Below are positions 52,700 through 61,643 of a stretch of 64,000 nucleotides of DNA, piece by piece. The stretch comes from Streptomyces corallincola. GTDB lineage: Bacteria; Actinomycetota; Actinomycetes; Streptomycetales; Streptomycetaceae. Below the pieces are notes generated by a model. That model was not told the origin of the DNA, searched no databases, and was given only the letters and a program-made list of their open reading frames with translations. The stretch spans positions 1 to 64,000 of the forward strand of contig NZ_JAHRXF010000017.1 in assembly GCF_019104725.1 (NCBI RefSeq). The letters run 5' to 3'. Within the stretch, counting starts at the first letter, position 1, and the number at the start of each line of letters is the position of its first letter. The translations under genes were made by a program, and so were the position numbers.

Positions 52700-52922
52700 T
52701 TTTCCCCCTTGTCGTCCTAGGAGCGCCTTGCTCCCGACACGTCAGACTCGCTCCCCACCGAAAGGGTTGTGCACTTCTACTCGACTTGTTTCCAAGGGAG
52801 TTGGGGCCGGGGCGGGTTGCCTGGTCGGGGCCCGTTCCGGCGGTTCCGCCGGTTCCGCCGCCTTTCCGTAGCGGCCCCGCCTCGGCGGTTCCCCGTCGGC
52901 GCCGCTCCGCCGACCTCGCGTA

Positions 52923-53411
52923 TCAGCTCTGCTCGACCGGTTCCTCGTAGCCGCTCAGGGTCCAGCCCGGTGTCCGTTCCTCGCGGTGGAGGTCGGCCGG
53001 GTGGGTCTCCTCGCCGCAGACGGCGCAGACGGTGCGGGGGGCGTAGTCGTGGTCGTGGTGGCGGAAGCGGACGGGCGGGGCGGTGACGGCCCAGCGGTCG
53101 CCCCAGGTGATGAGGGCGCGGGTGACAACGGCGAGTTCGCGCCCGGCGTCGGTGAGGTAGTAGCCGTCGCGGTGGGGTTCGTTCGGCAGCGGGCGGCGCT
53201 CCAGGACGCCCTTCTCGACGAGGTCCTTGAGGCGGGCGGCGAGGCGGTCGGTGGGGGCGCCGGTGTTCTTGGCGATCTGCCGGAAGCGGTGGTTTCCGAG
53301 CATGACCTCGCGGACGGCGGTGAGCGCCCAGCGGTCGCCGACGATCTGGAGCGCGGCGGCGAGCGAGCAGGGGCGGCCGGGCAGGTCCTGGGGGTCGATG
53401 CGAGCGGTCAC
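52923..53411 (-). CDS. HxlR family transcriptional regulator
   Basis: A 162-residue regulator with the HxlR winged helix: CSLAAALQIVGDRWALTAVREV, RFRQIAKNTGAPTDRLAARLKDLVEKGVLERR and GYYLTDAGRELAVV. It is longer than most relatives, with a C-terminal zinc-ribbon-like CAVC segment (RTVCAVCGEETHPADLH). I start at GTG 53411. A candidate operator of two near-palindromic GGTTTGA elements lies just upstream, over the divergent MFS start, and suggests autoregulation and control of the MFS pump. Confidence 0.9.
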   Translation of the reverse strand: MTARIDPQDLPGRPCSLAAALQIVGDRWALTAVREVMLGNHRFRQIAKNTGAPTDRLAARLKDLVEKGVLERRPLPNEPHRDGYYLTDAGRELAVVTRALITWGDRWAVTAPPVRFRHHDHDYAPRTVCAVCGEETHPADLHREERTPGWTLSGYEEPVEQS

Positions 53412-53433
53412 CGGGCCAGTGTCCCGCACCGAG

Positions 53434-53499
53434 GGTTTGATTTCCAAACTGATGCTTGTTTGACTGCCCTCATGGCCTCATCGCTTGGATTTTCAAACC
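53434..53499. promoter_or_regulatory. Two candidate HxlR operators
   Basis: GGTTTGATTTCCAAACT (53434-53450) and GCTTGGATTTTCAAACC (53483-53499, reverse) share the half-site GGTTTGA with the element at 8663-8679 near the first HxlR gene. The second one lies inside the start of the MFS coding sequence. They are the likely sites of HxlR control of this divergent pair. Confidence 0.6.
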
Positions 53500-54935
53500 G
53501 TAGGCGGACGGGTTCTGTCCGTGACCCCGGCCGTGGTCAGGTCCGGGCCCGCGCGGCCACCGTCGTGGTCCTGCTCGCGGTCTTCATGACCAACCTCGAC
53601 CTGTGGATCGTGAACGTCGCGCTCCCCGCACTCGGCACCGCGTTCTCCGGGCCCGGCCGCCCGGCGGACCTCGCCTCGCTGTCCTGGGTGCTCAACGCGT
53701 ACGCGATCACGCTGGCCGCGCTGCTGGTGGTGGCCGGGCGGACCGGTGACCGGGTGGGGCAGCGGCCGGTGTTCCTGACCGGGGTCGCCGTGTTCACGCT
53801 GGCCTCCCTGGCGTGCGCGCTCGCGCCGTCCCTGCCGGTGCTGGTCATCGCGCGGGTGGTGCAGGCCGCCGGAGCCGCCGCGCAGTTGCCGACCTCGCTG
53901 GCGCTGCTGCTGGCGACGGTCCCGGCCGAGGGCCGGACGCGCGCCACGCGCGGGTGGGCCGCCGTCGGCGGCCTCGCGGCGGCGGCCGGGCCGGTCGCGG
54001 GCGGGCTGCTGGTGCAGGTGGACTGGCGGTGGGTGTTCGTGATCAACGTGCCGATCGGGCTGGCCACCCTGCTGGCCGGGCGGGCGGTACTGCCGCGCGC
54101 CGCCGCCCGCGAGACGGGGCCGATGCCGGACCTGCTCGGCGCGGTCCTGGTCACGGTGGCCGTCGCCGCACTGTCCGGGGCGCTGGTCCAGGGGCCGGAG
54201 TGGGGCTGGCTCGGCGGGGGCACGGTGGGGCTGCTGGCGCTGGCGGTGCTCGCCGGAGCGGGCTTCGCCGTACGGTCGCTGCGGCATCCGCGTCCGCTGT
54301 TCGAACTGCGCCTGCTGCGGCTGCCCCGGTTCGGCGGGGCGAGCCTCGGCACGCTCGTGTTCGGCGTCGCCTTCGCGATCATGCTGCTTTCCAACGTGCT
54401 GTGGTGCCAGGACGTGTGGCATTGGAGCGCGCTGCGCACCGGGCTGGCGCTGGTGCCGGGTCCCGCGCTGGTCCCGGTGGTGACCCTGCTGACCGCCCGC
54501 GCCGCCCACCGTTTCGGGCACGGTCCGCTGGTCGCGGCGGGCGGGCTCCTGTTCGCGGGCGCGATGCTGTGGCGGGTCGCGTTCGTCTCCGTACGGCCCG
54601 ACTACGTGGGTGACCTGCTGCCCAGCCAGCTGCTCGGCGGCATCGGGGTCGGCCTGGCCCTCGGCACCCTGGTCGCCGCCGGTGTCCACGCCCTGCCGCC
54701 CGACCGCGCGGCCACCGGCTCGGCACTGGTCAACTCGGTCCGCCAGATCTCGGCCACTGTAGGCGTCGCCGTCCTTGTCGCCCTCCTCGGCTCCCGCACG
54801 GGTGCGGCATCCCGCGCGGAGTTCCGCACGGCCTGGGCTGTCGCGGCCGGGTTGAGCCTGGTCAGCGCGGGGGTGGGGGTGCACTTGGCCCGGGGCGGGG
54901 GTCGGGGTCGGGCGCGTGGGACCGGCCGGGCGTGA
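53472..54935 (+). CDS. DHA2-family MFS efflux transporter
   Basis: A 487-residue transporter with 14 predicted helices of the DHA2 drug:H+ antiporter type. Motif D1 is seen as LDLWIVNVALPALG, with WVLNAYAITLAALLVVAGRTGDRVGQRPVF (motif A), QAAGAAAQLPTSLALLLATVP, and the antiporter motif C region GWAAVGGLAAAAGPVAGGLLVQ. ATG 53472 has no good ribosome site; a downstream start cannot be excluded because the operator overlaps the first codons. It is divergent from the HxlR gene and is probably controlled by it. The substrate is unknown. Confidence 0.9.
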   Translation: MASSLGFSNRRRTGSVRDPGRGQVRARAATVVVLLAVFMTNLDLWIVNVALPALGTAFSGPGRPADLASLSWVLNAYAITLAALLVVAGRTGDRVGQRPVFLTGVAVFTLASLACALAPSLPVLVIARVVQAAGAAAQLPTSLALLLATVPAEGRTRATRGWAAVGGLAAAAGPVAGGLLVQVDWRWVFVINVPIGLATLLAGRAVLPRAAARETGPMPDLLGAVLVTVAVAALSGALVQGPEWGWLGGGTVGLLALAVLAGAGFAVRSLRHPRPLFELRLLRLPRFGGASLGTLVFGVAFAIMLLSNVLWCQDVWHWSALRTGLALVPGPALVPVVTLLTARAAHRFGHGPLVAAGGLLFAGAMLWRVAFVSVRPDYVGDLLPSQLLGGIGVGLALGTLVAAGVHALPPDRAATGSALVNSVRQISATVGVAVLVALLGSRTGAASRAEFRTAWAVAAGLSLVSAGVGVHLARGGGRGRARGTGRA

Positions 54936-55048
54936 AGCGTCCGCGCCCAGCAGCGAGGCTCATGCGGGCAGCGCCCAGCGGGCGGCTTCAGCGGGCAGCT
55001 TCAGCGCCCAGTGGGCGGCCTGAGCGCTCGGCGGGCGGCTCAGCGCTC

Positions 55049-55083
55049 AGCACGCAGCACGCAGCACGCAGCACGCAGCACGC
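55049..55083. repeat. 7-bp tandem repeat, 5 units
   Basis: AGCACGC repeats five times in perfect tandem in the gap between the MFS and DinB genes. The preceding 90 bases are 15- to 20-bp imperfect CAGCGGGCGG words. Confidence 0.8.
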
Positions 55084-55113
55084 CCCACTCCCCCGCGCCG
55101 CGCGCAGCTCCCC

Positions 55114-55713
55114 TCACTCCCCCTGTGCCGCCCTCGCCGCCCCCTCCAGTTGCTCGCGGTACTCCTGCCACCACTCCTCGCCCCCCGGAGGCATGTTCTC
55201 GTTGCCCCGCACATAGCCGGTGCTGCCGTCGAGCTGTTCGCGGAGGATGTCGGCGTGGCCGGCGTGGCGCTGGGTGTCGGAGAGGACGCGGACGAAGACG
55301 TGGCTGAGGGTGACGGCGCTACGGTGCTCGGGCCACCAGGGGACGTGGCCCAGGGCGTCCAGCGGGAGGGCGGCGAACGTGGCATCGGAGTGCTGCCACG
55401 CCTGACGGTAGAGGCCGACGACCTGCTCGCGTGACTCCTCGGCGGTTGCCCACATGTCCGCGTTGTACTCCGCGTTCATGCCGTACCAGGCGGGCGGCGG
55501 GCCGTCCGTGAAGAACGGGCGGCCGAACGTGTCCCCGAAGTAGCCCAGTTCCACCGCGGTGACGTGCTTGATCAGGCCCAGCAGGTTGGTGCCCGTCGAG
55601 GTCAGCGGGCGCCGGATGTCGTACTCGGAGAGCCCGTCGAGCTTCCAGAGCAGGGCGTCACGCGCGTCCTGGAGGTACTTGAGGAGGTCCGCCTTCTGGT
55701 TCGTCTCGGTCAT
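55114..55713 (-). CDS. DinB/DUF664 family protein
   Basis: A 199-residue four-helix protein of the DinB/mycothiol-dependent transferase-like family (DUF664). Metal-binding His are expected from LLGLIKHVTAVELGYFGDTF and LSHVFVRVLSDTQRHAGHADILREQLDG. This layout is common to mycothiol- or bacillithiol-S-transferases; activity here is inferred. ATG 55713 has no clear ribosome site. It is a single gene. Confidence 0.88.
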   Translation of the reverse strand: MTETNQKADLLKYLQDARDALLWKLDGLSEYDIRRPLTSTGTNLLGLIKHVTAVELGYFGDTFGRPFFTDGPPPAWYGMNAEYNADMWATAEESREQVVGLYRQAWQHSDATFAALPLDALGHVPWWPEHRSAVTLSHVFVRVLSDTQRHAGHADILREQLDGSTGYVRGNENMPPGGEEWWQEYREQLEGAARAAQGE

Positions 55714-55764
55714 GCGGGCAGTGTGGCAGGCACCACTGACAATTCGGCCGGGACCGACGACCCC

Positions 55765-55818
55765 GGTCCGTACGGACGATCCCGCCAGTACGGACGACTC
55801 TGCCGGTACGGATGATTC
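55765..55818. repeat. 18-bp tandem repeat, 3 units
   Basis: Three 18-bp units of the type CGCCAGTACGGACGACTC lie in the DinB promoter region, 50 bp upstream of its start. They may influence transcription by position only; no gene is present. Confidence 0.7.
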
Positions 55819-55944
55819 GGGCGAACCGGGATGACGCCCGAACGGCGGGGCGGCTGATTCCGGAGGTGCGGATCGGGGGTACTGGACAAGTCCGCCAGTC
55901 CCCCAACCCCTGATTTTTCCCCGAGGAACAGCGAGGAGAGCGCC

Positions 55945-56976
55945 GTGGCCGAGATCTCGGAGAACGACAGGGACCGCCCCACCCCCGAGGGAGACCGTCC
56001 CACCCCTGACAGGGACCACCCCACCCCCGACAGGGTTCGTCCCACCCCCCTACGGGACCACCCCACCCCCGACGCCCCCCTGCGTGGCCGCGTCGCCGTC
56101 GTGACCGGGGCCGCGCGCGGGGTCGGGGAGGCGCTCGCGCGGCGGCTGTCCGGGGCCGGGATGCGGGTGGCGCTGCTCGGGCGGGAGCGGGAGAGCCTCG
56201 CACGGGCCGCCGCCTCGCTGCCGGAGCCCAGCATGTGTGTCGAGGCCGATGTCACCGACCGGGACGCGCTCGCGGACGCGGCCCGGCGGATCGCGGCGGA
56301 ACTGGGTCCGGCGAGCGTGGTCGTGGCCAACGCTGGCATCGCCGCCGGGGGCCCGTTCGGCGGTACGCCCGCCGAGCTGTGGCAGCGCGTCATCGACGTG
56401 AACCTGATCGGCGCCGCCAACACCGCCCGGGCTTTCCTTCCCCAACTCATCGACAAACGTGGGTACTTCCTCCAGATCGCGTCCACCGCCGCGTTCGGTT
56501 CGGCGCCCATGATGAGCGCGTACTGCGCATCCAAGGCCGGTGCCGAGTCCTTCGCGCAGGCGCTGCGCGGCGAGGTGGCCCCCGACGGCGTGACCGTGGG
56601 CATCGCCTACCTGCACTGGACCGGCACGGACATGGTCTCCGGCATCGACGACCACCCCGTACTGCGCGCCCTGCGCCGTAACCAGCCGGGGTTCGCGCGC
56701 CGCGTGCACAGCACCGACCGTGTCGCGGACTGGCTCACCACCGGCATCACCCGCCGCGCCCACCAGATCTACGCCCCGCCCTGGCTGCGCTGGTGCCAGC
56801 CCCTGCGGCCTCTCTTCCCGGCCGTCGTCTCCCGGATGACCCGGCACGAGCTGCGCACCCATTCCCGTACCGAACTCGGCTCCGACACGGAGGTGTTGGG
56901 CGCCGGGGGACGTGCGGACTGGGAGGCGCATCTCGCGGAGGGACGGGCCGGGGCCGTAGGCCGCACGCCGTCGTGA
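55945..56976 (+). CDS. SDR family oxidoreductase with repeat-built N-terminus
   Basis: A 343-residue short-chain dehydrogenase/reductase. Residues about 8-42 are five copies of a DRDRPTP-like heptapeptide encoded by a 21-bp repeat. The SDR core follows: VAVVTGAARGVGEALARRL, VVVANAGIAAGG, LQIASTAAFG (Ser) and YCASKAGAESF (Tyr/Lys). The C-terminal part (WLTTGITRRAHQIYAPPWLRW) is typical of the fungal-like or steroid SDR subgroup. GTG 55945 follows GCGAGGAGAG. It is a single gene; the substrate is unknown. Confidence 0.9.
   Translation: MAEISENDRDRPTPEGDRPTPDRDHPTPDRVRPTPLRDHPTPDAPLRGRVAVVTGAARGVGEALARRLSGAGMRVALLGRERESLARAAASLPEPSMCVEADVTDRDALADAARRIAAELGPASVVVANAGIAAGGPFGGTPAELWQRVIDVNLIGAANTARAFLPQLIDKRGYFLQIASTAAFGSAPMMSAYCASKAGAESFAQALRGEVAPDGVTVGIAYLHWTGTDMVSGIDDHPVLRALRRNQPGFARRVHSTDRVADWLTTGITRRAHQIYAPPWLRWCQPLRPLFPAVVSRMTRHELRTHSRTELGSDTEVLGAGGRADWEAHLAEGRAGAVGRTPS
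55966..56070. repeat. 21-bp coding tandem repeat, 5 units
   Basis: Five 21-bp units with the common core CACCCCACCCCC encode the N-terminal heptapeptide repeat of the SDR. The period keeps the reading frame. Units differ at several positions, so the array is not recent. Confidence 0.85.
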
Positions 56977-57480
56977 GGGGCAGACTGCCGTCCCACCGCC
57001 GCCCCGGCCATCGGCCTGCCCCAGAGGACCCCGCACCCCGGCGCTCGGCCATCGCCACCGGACGGCGCCGGGAACCAAACCACCACCGTCCCTACACCAC
57101 CGCCCCGGCACCACCGTCCTGGCGCAACCCACCCCAGCACCGGCTGAACTCCCCGTCCCCCCAAGGCGCTTCGGATCACCTCGGACCGCGAACCGCCGGG
57201 AGAGCGACCTCATGCCTCGTCGGCGGATACGTACGTGTCCGAGGCCGGGGAAGGCTTCGTGGACGGCGTGCCGGAACACGGGCGCGGCCTCGGAACCCGG
57301 ACGTCCGGCACCGGACGACACCGGCACCGGACGACAAAGACACGGTCGGGTGACGGGCGGCCCGTGAACCCGGGTCCGGGCACGCGGTGCATCCGTGCAT
57401 GAGGAAACATCGGTAAACGCGTGTGAACCACGCAGGCGTTCGCCGACACGCGTCGCCCCCGTCACCACCCGAGGAGACCG
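56977..57480. other. Intergenic region without gene
   Basis: About 500 bp before the MMPL transporter. It contains CACCACCGTCC and CACCGGACGACA direct repeats (57075-57150 and 57310-57340) and no credible gene on either strand. The last 90 bases should hold the MMPL promoter. Confidence 0.5.
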
Positions 57481-59670
57481 ATGACCCCCGCCCGGCGCGC
57501 CCGCTGGCTCGTCCCGCTCGCCCTGCTCCTCGTATGGCTCGGAGCGGGCGCCGCCTTCGGCCCGTACGCCGGACGGCTCGGCGAGGTGTCGAGCAACGAC
57601 CAGGCGGCCTTCCTGCCCCGCAACGCCGCCTCCACCCAGGTACTGCGGGAGCAGAAGGCGTTCGCGCAGAAGGAGACCCTGCCCGCCATCGTCGTGTGGA
57701 CCACCGGGAAGGGGACGGACGCCGCCGCGCTGCGACCGCGCGCCGCCCGCGCCCTGGCCTCGCTGGCGAAGGACCCCGCCCTCGCCGGACCCGTGTCCGC
57801 GCCGATCGCGTCCGGCGACGGCCGCGCCCTGGAAGGTGTCGTCCCGCTCCGGCCCGACCTCGGTGACGGCCTCGCCGACGCCCTCGACCGGGTCCGCGCG
57901 GCGGCCCGGCAGGTGCCGGGCACCACCGTCCAGTTGGCCGGACCGGCGGCCAGTCAGGCCGATCTCGCGGACGCCTTCGCCGGTATCGACGGCATCCTGC
58001 TCCTCGTCGCCCTCCTCAGCGTCCTGGTCATCCTCCTCCTCGTGTACCGCAGCGTCCTGCTGCCGTTCGTCATCATCCTCGGCGCGGTGTTCGCGCTCGG
58101 TGTGGCCTGCGCCGTCGTCTACGTCCTGGCCGAACGGGGCGTCGTACGGGTGGACGGACAGATCCAGGGCATCCTGTCGATCCTCGTCATCGGCGCCGCC
58201 ACCGACTACGCGCTGCTCCTCACCGCCCGGCACCGCGAGGAACTCGCGGCGGGCAAGGACCGGCAGAGTGCCGTCCGCGCCGCCGTGCGACGGTCCTCGG
58301 GGGCCGTCGTCGCCAGCGCCGCCACCGTCGTCGCCGGACTGCTCGCCCTGCTGCTGAGCGACCTCACCAACAACCGCGCCCTCGGCCCCGTGGGTGCCAT
58401 CGGCATCGTGTGCGCGCTGCTCTCCGCGCTGACCTTCCTGCCCGCGGTGCTCGCCCTGCTCGGCGGCGCCGCCTACTGGCCGGCCACCCCCGCCAGGCAG
58501 CGCACGCGCGGGCACGGCCGACGCCTGTGGGAGGGGGTCGCGGACCGCATCGACCGCAGCCCGCGCCGGGTCTGGGCCGTCGCCCTGCTGCCCCTGGTCG
58601 TGTTCGCCGCGCTCTCCCCGACGCTGGCGTCCAAGGGCGTCCCCATGAACGGCATCTTCGTCAACGACGCGCCGTCCGTCGCCGCCCAGGACACCCTCGG
58701 CCGCCACTTCCCCGGCGGTTCCGGCAACCCGACCGTCGTCATCGCCCAGGCCGACCGCTTCTCCCAGGTCGCCGACACGGCCCGCCGCACCCCCGGAGTC
58801 GCCGCGGTCGCGCCGCTCACCCGCGCGGGCAGGCCCGGCGCGGACGCCCCGCCGGTGGTCGCCGACGGCCGCGCCCTGCTGTACGTCACCCTCCGGGACG
58901 GCGCCGACAGTGACGCGGCCCGCACCACCGTGGCCCGGCTGCGCACCGCGCTGGACGGCGTACCCGGCGCCGACGCCCTGGTCGGCGGCTTCACCGCCCA
59001 GCGCTACGACACGGTGAAGACCGCCGAACGCGACCGCTCCGTCATCGTCCCGGTGGTCCTCGCGGTCATCCTCGTCGTCCTGATCGGCCTGCTCCGCTCG
59101 CTGGTCGCCCCGGTCCTGCTGGTGGCCACCGTGGCACTCAGCTACCTGGCCACGCTCGGTGTGTCCGCGCTGGTCTTCCAGCACCTGCTGGACTTCACCA
59201 GCACCGACCCCTCGGTCCCGCTGTACGGGTTCGTGTTCCTGGTCGCGCTCGGGGTGGACTACAACATCTTCCTCATGTCGCGCGTCCGTGAGGAATCGTT
59301 GCGGCTGGGGGTGCGCGAGGGGGTGCGCCGGGGTCTGGTCACCACCGGAGGCGTGATCACCTCGGCCGGTGTGGTGCTCGCGGCGACGTTCGCCGCTCTG
59401 GTGGTGATCCCGCTCGTGTTCCTCGTGCAGATCGCGTTCATCGTCGCGTTCGGCGTGCTGCTGGACACACTGGTCGTCCGCTCCCTGCTCGTCCCGGCCC
59501 TGGTCCGCGACCTCGGCCGCTGGACGTGGTGGCCGGGCGCGCTGAGCCGGAGCACCGGCGGCCCCGGCACCGCCCGGCCGGACACCACCGGGCCCACGGA
59601 CACCGGTCCCACGGACACCGGGCCGACCGGACGGGACGTCAGCACGGGCACCTCGCGGCACACCGGCTGA
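57481..59670 (+). CDS. MMPL/RND-type transporter
   Basis: A 729-residue integral membrane transporter of the MMPL family with 12 helices in two halves. Each half begins with one helix, followed by an external domain and five helices. Conserved blocks are VLVILLLVYRSVLLPFVIILGAVFALGVA, ILSILVIGAATDYALLLTARHREEL and, in the second half, PLYGFVFLVALGVDYNIFLMSRVREES, with the proton-relay Asp-Tyr pairs (DYALL, DYNIF). It should export lipids or hydrophobic metabolites. The C-terminus is a 6-residue GPTDTG repeat. ATG 57481 follows GAGGAGACC. Confidence 0.94.
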   Translation: MTPARRARWLVPLALLLVWLGAGAAFGPYAGRLGEVSSNDQAAFLPRNAASTQVLREQKAFAQKETLPAIVVWTTGKGTDAAALRPRAARALASLAKDPALAGPVSAPIASGDGRALEGVVPLRPDLGDGLADALDRVRAAARQVPGTTVQLAGPAASQADLADAFAGIDGILLLVALLSVLVILLLVYRSVLLPFVIILGAVFALGVACAVVYVLAERGVVRVDGQIQGILSILVIGAATDYALLLTARHREELAAGKDRQSAVRAAVRRSSGAVVASAATVVAGLLALLLSDLTNNRALGPVGAIGIVCALLSALTFLPAVLALLGGAAYWPATPARQRTRGHGRRLWEGVADRIDRSPRRVWAVALLPLVVFAALSPTLASKGVPMNGIFVNDAPSVAAQDTLGRHFPGGSGNPTVVIAQADRFSQVADTARRTPGVAAVAPLTRAGRPGADAPPVVADGRALLYVTLRDGADSDAARTTVARLRTALDGVPGADALVGGFTAQRYDTVKTAERDRSVIVPVVLAVILVVLIGLLRSLVAPVLLVATVALSYLATLGVSALVFQHLLDFTSTDPSVPLYGFVFLVALGVDYNIFLMSRVREESLRLGVREGVRRGLVTTGGVITSAGVVLAATFAALVVIPLVFLVQIAFIVAFGVLLDTLVVRSLLVPALVRDLGRWTWWPGALSRSTGGPGTARPDTTGPTDTGPTDTGPTGRDVSTGTSRHTG

Positions 59671-59725
59671 TCACGTACGGCGCCGGACATCGGCAGGCCC
59701 GACAGCAGGAAGGAAGGAGCAGACG

Positions 59726-60034
59726 ATGACCACATGGACGGTCCGGCCCGACGGTGGCAGGCCCGAGAGCACCCGCTGCGCGCATCTGGACCAGCCCGCG
59801 CCTCCGCCGCCCACCGGCCGCCCGGTCTGCGAGGAGTGCGCGGCGCGGGGACGCTCCTGGGTCCACCTCCGCGTCTGTCTGACCTGCGGCCACACGGGCT
59901 GCTGCGACAGTTCCCCCGCGGCCCACGCCAACGCCCACTACGAGCGGACCGCCCACCCGGTGGCCGCCGCCCTGGAACCGTCGGAGCACTGGGCCTGGTG
60001 CTACACCGACGTGGTGTTCCTGGAACGCCGGTAA
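59726..60034 (+). CDS. UBP-type zinc finger protein
   Basis: A 102-residue protein with a UBP-type zinc finger: CEECAARGRSWVHLRVCLTCGHTGCCDSSPAAHANAHYERTAHP supplies the Cys/His ligands and ends with HWAWCYTDVVFLE. Bacterial versions are small soluble proteins of unknown role, often near transporters or redox genes. ATG 59726 follows AGGAAGGAG. It lies 55 bp downstream of the MMPL gene in the same direction and may be co-transcribed. Confidence 0.93.
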   Translation: MTTWTVRPDGGRPESTRCAHLDQPAPPPPTGRPVCEECAARGRSWVHLRVCLTCGHTGCCDSSPAAHANAHYERTAHPVAAALEPSEHWAWCYTDVVFLERR

Positions 60035-60194
60035 GGCGGAGACGGCCACGTCCCGGCGATCCCGGTGCGCGGCACGAACGGGACGCCCCGGAAAACCAGT
60101 TGCTCCGGTTGCCGCCAGCGTCCCGGACACCGAGCCGGACACTCGGCGCCGGGCAGCCCCAGCTCCCTCACCTGCTGGACGGTGACGGGTTCGC

Positions 60195-60494
60195 TCAGGC
60201 GCTCGCCGTGCTCCGGTGGGCGAGGGCGGGCCGGGGTGCCGCGTGGTGGGCGGGCAGGGCCGCGGACGAAGCGGGGACGAGACGGCGCAGCCACAGGGAG
60301 GCGGTGAGGAGCAGGCCGGTGAAGACGGCCAGCAGGGCGGCGGCGACCCACATACGGCGGCTGCCCGGTTCGGTCCAGCCGGTGAGGGCGGCCGCGAGGG
60401 CCCAGAGCAGGGCCCCGGCCGCGTAGAAGGCGCGGACGCGGCGGAGTTGGCGTACGGCCCGCAGGAGGGTGAGGGGTTCGGTCTTCGCTGCCAT
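60195..60494 (-). CDS. Small membrane protein
   Basis: A 99-residue protein with two predicted helices (FYAAGALLWALAAALTGW and MWVAAALLAVFTGLLLTASLWL) and a basic N-terminus. No family is recognised. ATG 60494 has no clear ribosome site. Codon use supports coding. The region between it and the UBP gene (60035-60194) has no gene. Confidence 0.65.
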   Translation of the reverse strand: MAAKTEPLTLLRAVRQLRRVRAFYAAGALLWALAAALTGWTEPGSRRMWVAAALLAVFTGLLLTASLWLRRLVPASSAALPAHHAAPRPALAHRSTASA

Positions 60495-60593
60495 GCGGAT
60501 GCGGGTACCCCGATCACGGGAGGCATCACCCGGCCGTCACGGCTCGTCCTCAACTCCGTTCACGGACAGGCTCTTTGCGCCTCCGATTCCCCG

Positions 60594-60670
60594 GTCACCC
60601 CCGTGCTCCGCTCACCGGACGCCCCCGTGCTCCGCTCACCGGCCGCCCCCCGTACTCCTCTCACCAGTCA
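60594..60670. repeat. 24-bp tandem repeat, about 3 units
   Basis: The word CCCCCGTGCTCCGCTCACCGG repeats about three times with a 24-bp period, with CTCCGTTC variants continuing to about 60720. It lies in the gene-free region between the small membrane protein gene and the IclR gene's end. Confidence 0.7.
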
Positions 60671-60747
60671 CCCCGACTCCGTTCCTCGGCCGCTCCCGAC
60701 TCCGTTCACCGGCAGGCCCGTTGACCCCGGTGAGCCCGGTCCGCCGC

Positions 60748-61500
60748 TCAACTCCCCGCCCGCAGCGTCCTGGACAGCCCGAGCGCCGCTGTCCGCACCG
60801 CCGGGGCCAGGCGGGCCGGGTGGAAGCCCGCGCGGGGGACGGCCACGGAGAGGGCGGCGACGGCACGGCCGCCGGGGCCGAAGACGGGGGCGGCGACGCA
60901 GGCGACGCCCTCGGCGGCTTCCTGTTCCTCGTAGGCGAGGCCGGAGACCTGGGTCTGTTCGAGGGCGGTGCGCAGCCGGGCGGGGTCGGTGAGGGAGTGG
61001 CGGGTGAGGCGGGGCAGCGGGGCGGTGAGGACCTCGTCGGTGAGTTCGGGCGGGGAGAAGGCGAGCAGGGCCTTGCCCACGGCGGTGCAGGTCAGGGGGA
61101 GTTTGCCGCCGATGCGGGAGGGCAGGGCGAGGGAGTCGTGGCCGTGGATGCGTTCGACGTAGACGACGTGGTGGCCCTCGCGGACGCCGAGGTGCACGGT
61201 CGCGCGGGTCGCTTCGAACAAGTCCTGGAGGAAGGGCAGGGCGGCCTCGCGCAGGTCCCGGCGGCGCGGGACGAGGGAGCCGAGCTCGAAGAGCCTGCCG
61301 CCGAGGTGGTAGCCGTCCGGGCCGTGTTCCAGCAGGCCGAGTCCGAGCAGCGAGGCGACCAGCCGGGACGTGGTGCTCTTGGCGAGGCCCGCCCGGTCCG
61401 CGAGTTCCGTGAGACGGAACGGACCACCACTGGGGACGAAGCAGTCCAGGAGGAATACGGCTTTCTCCAGCATGGTGCCGTTGGCGCTGTTCCGTGACAT
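60748..61500 (-). CDS. IclR family transcriptional regulator
   Basis: A 250-residue IclR-type regulator. The HTH is [49 protein letters not shown], and the effector domain has [37 protein letters not shown] and [20 protein letters not shown]. IclR proteins often control aromatic or steroid catabolism. It is divergent from mhpF-dmpG, and the intergenic repeat CCAGxAGGGGTCA may be its operator. ATG 61500 is used; it has no strong ribosome site. Confidence 0.94.
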   Translation of the reverse strand: MSRNSANGTMLEKAVFLLDCFVPSGGPFRLTELADRAGLAKSTTSRLVASLLGLGLLEHGPDGYHLGGRLFELGSLVPRRRDLREAALPFLQDLFEATRATVHLGVREGHHVVYVERIHGHDSLALPSRIGGKLPLTCTAVGKALLAFSPPELTDEVLTAPLPRLTRHSLTDPARLRTALEQTQVSGLAYEEQEAAEGVACVAAPVFGPGGRAVAALSVAVPRAGFHPARLAPAVRTAALGLSRTLRAGS

Positions 61501-61537
61501 GGAACGGATTTTGCCAGGTCGGACCCCGGTCGTCTAT

Positions 61538-61615
61538 CCAGTAGGGGTCACCAGCAGGGGTCACCCACCCCGTACCAGCAGGGGTCATCCGCCTCGTACC
61601 AGTACGGGGTCATCC
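61538..61615. promoter_or_regulatory. Four direct repeats between iclR and mhpF
   Basis: CCAGTAGGGGTCA (61538), CCAGCAGGGGTCACC (61551), CCAGCAGGGGTCATCC (61575) and CCAGTACGGGGTCATCC (61599) are four closely related direct repeats at 13-24 bp spacings. They occupy the divergent promoter region and could be IclR sites or another of this genome's tandem repeats. Confidence 0.5.
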
Positions 61616-61643
61616 CGCCCGCATCCGACCGGAGGGCCGAGCA

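Noticed and set aside
56050..59661. 1200-codon minus-strand open frame opposite the SDR and MMPL genes
   Set aside because: Composition is typical of antisense of high-GC coding DNA, it spans two real genes and an intergenic region, and it contains no motif or plausible start.
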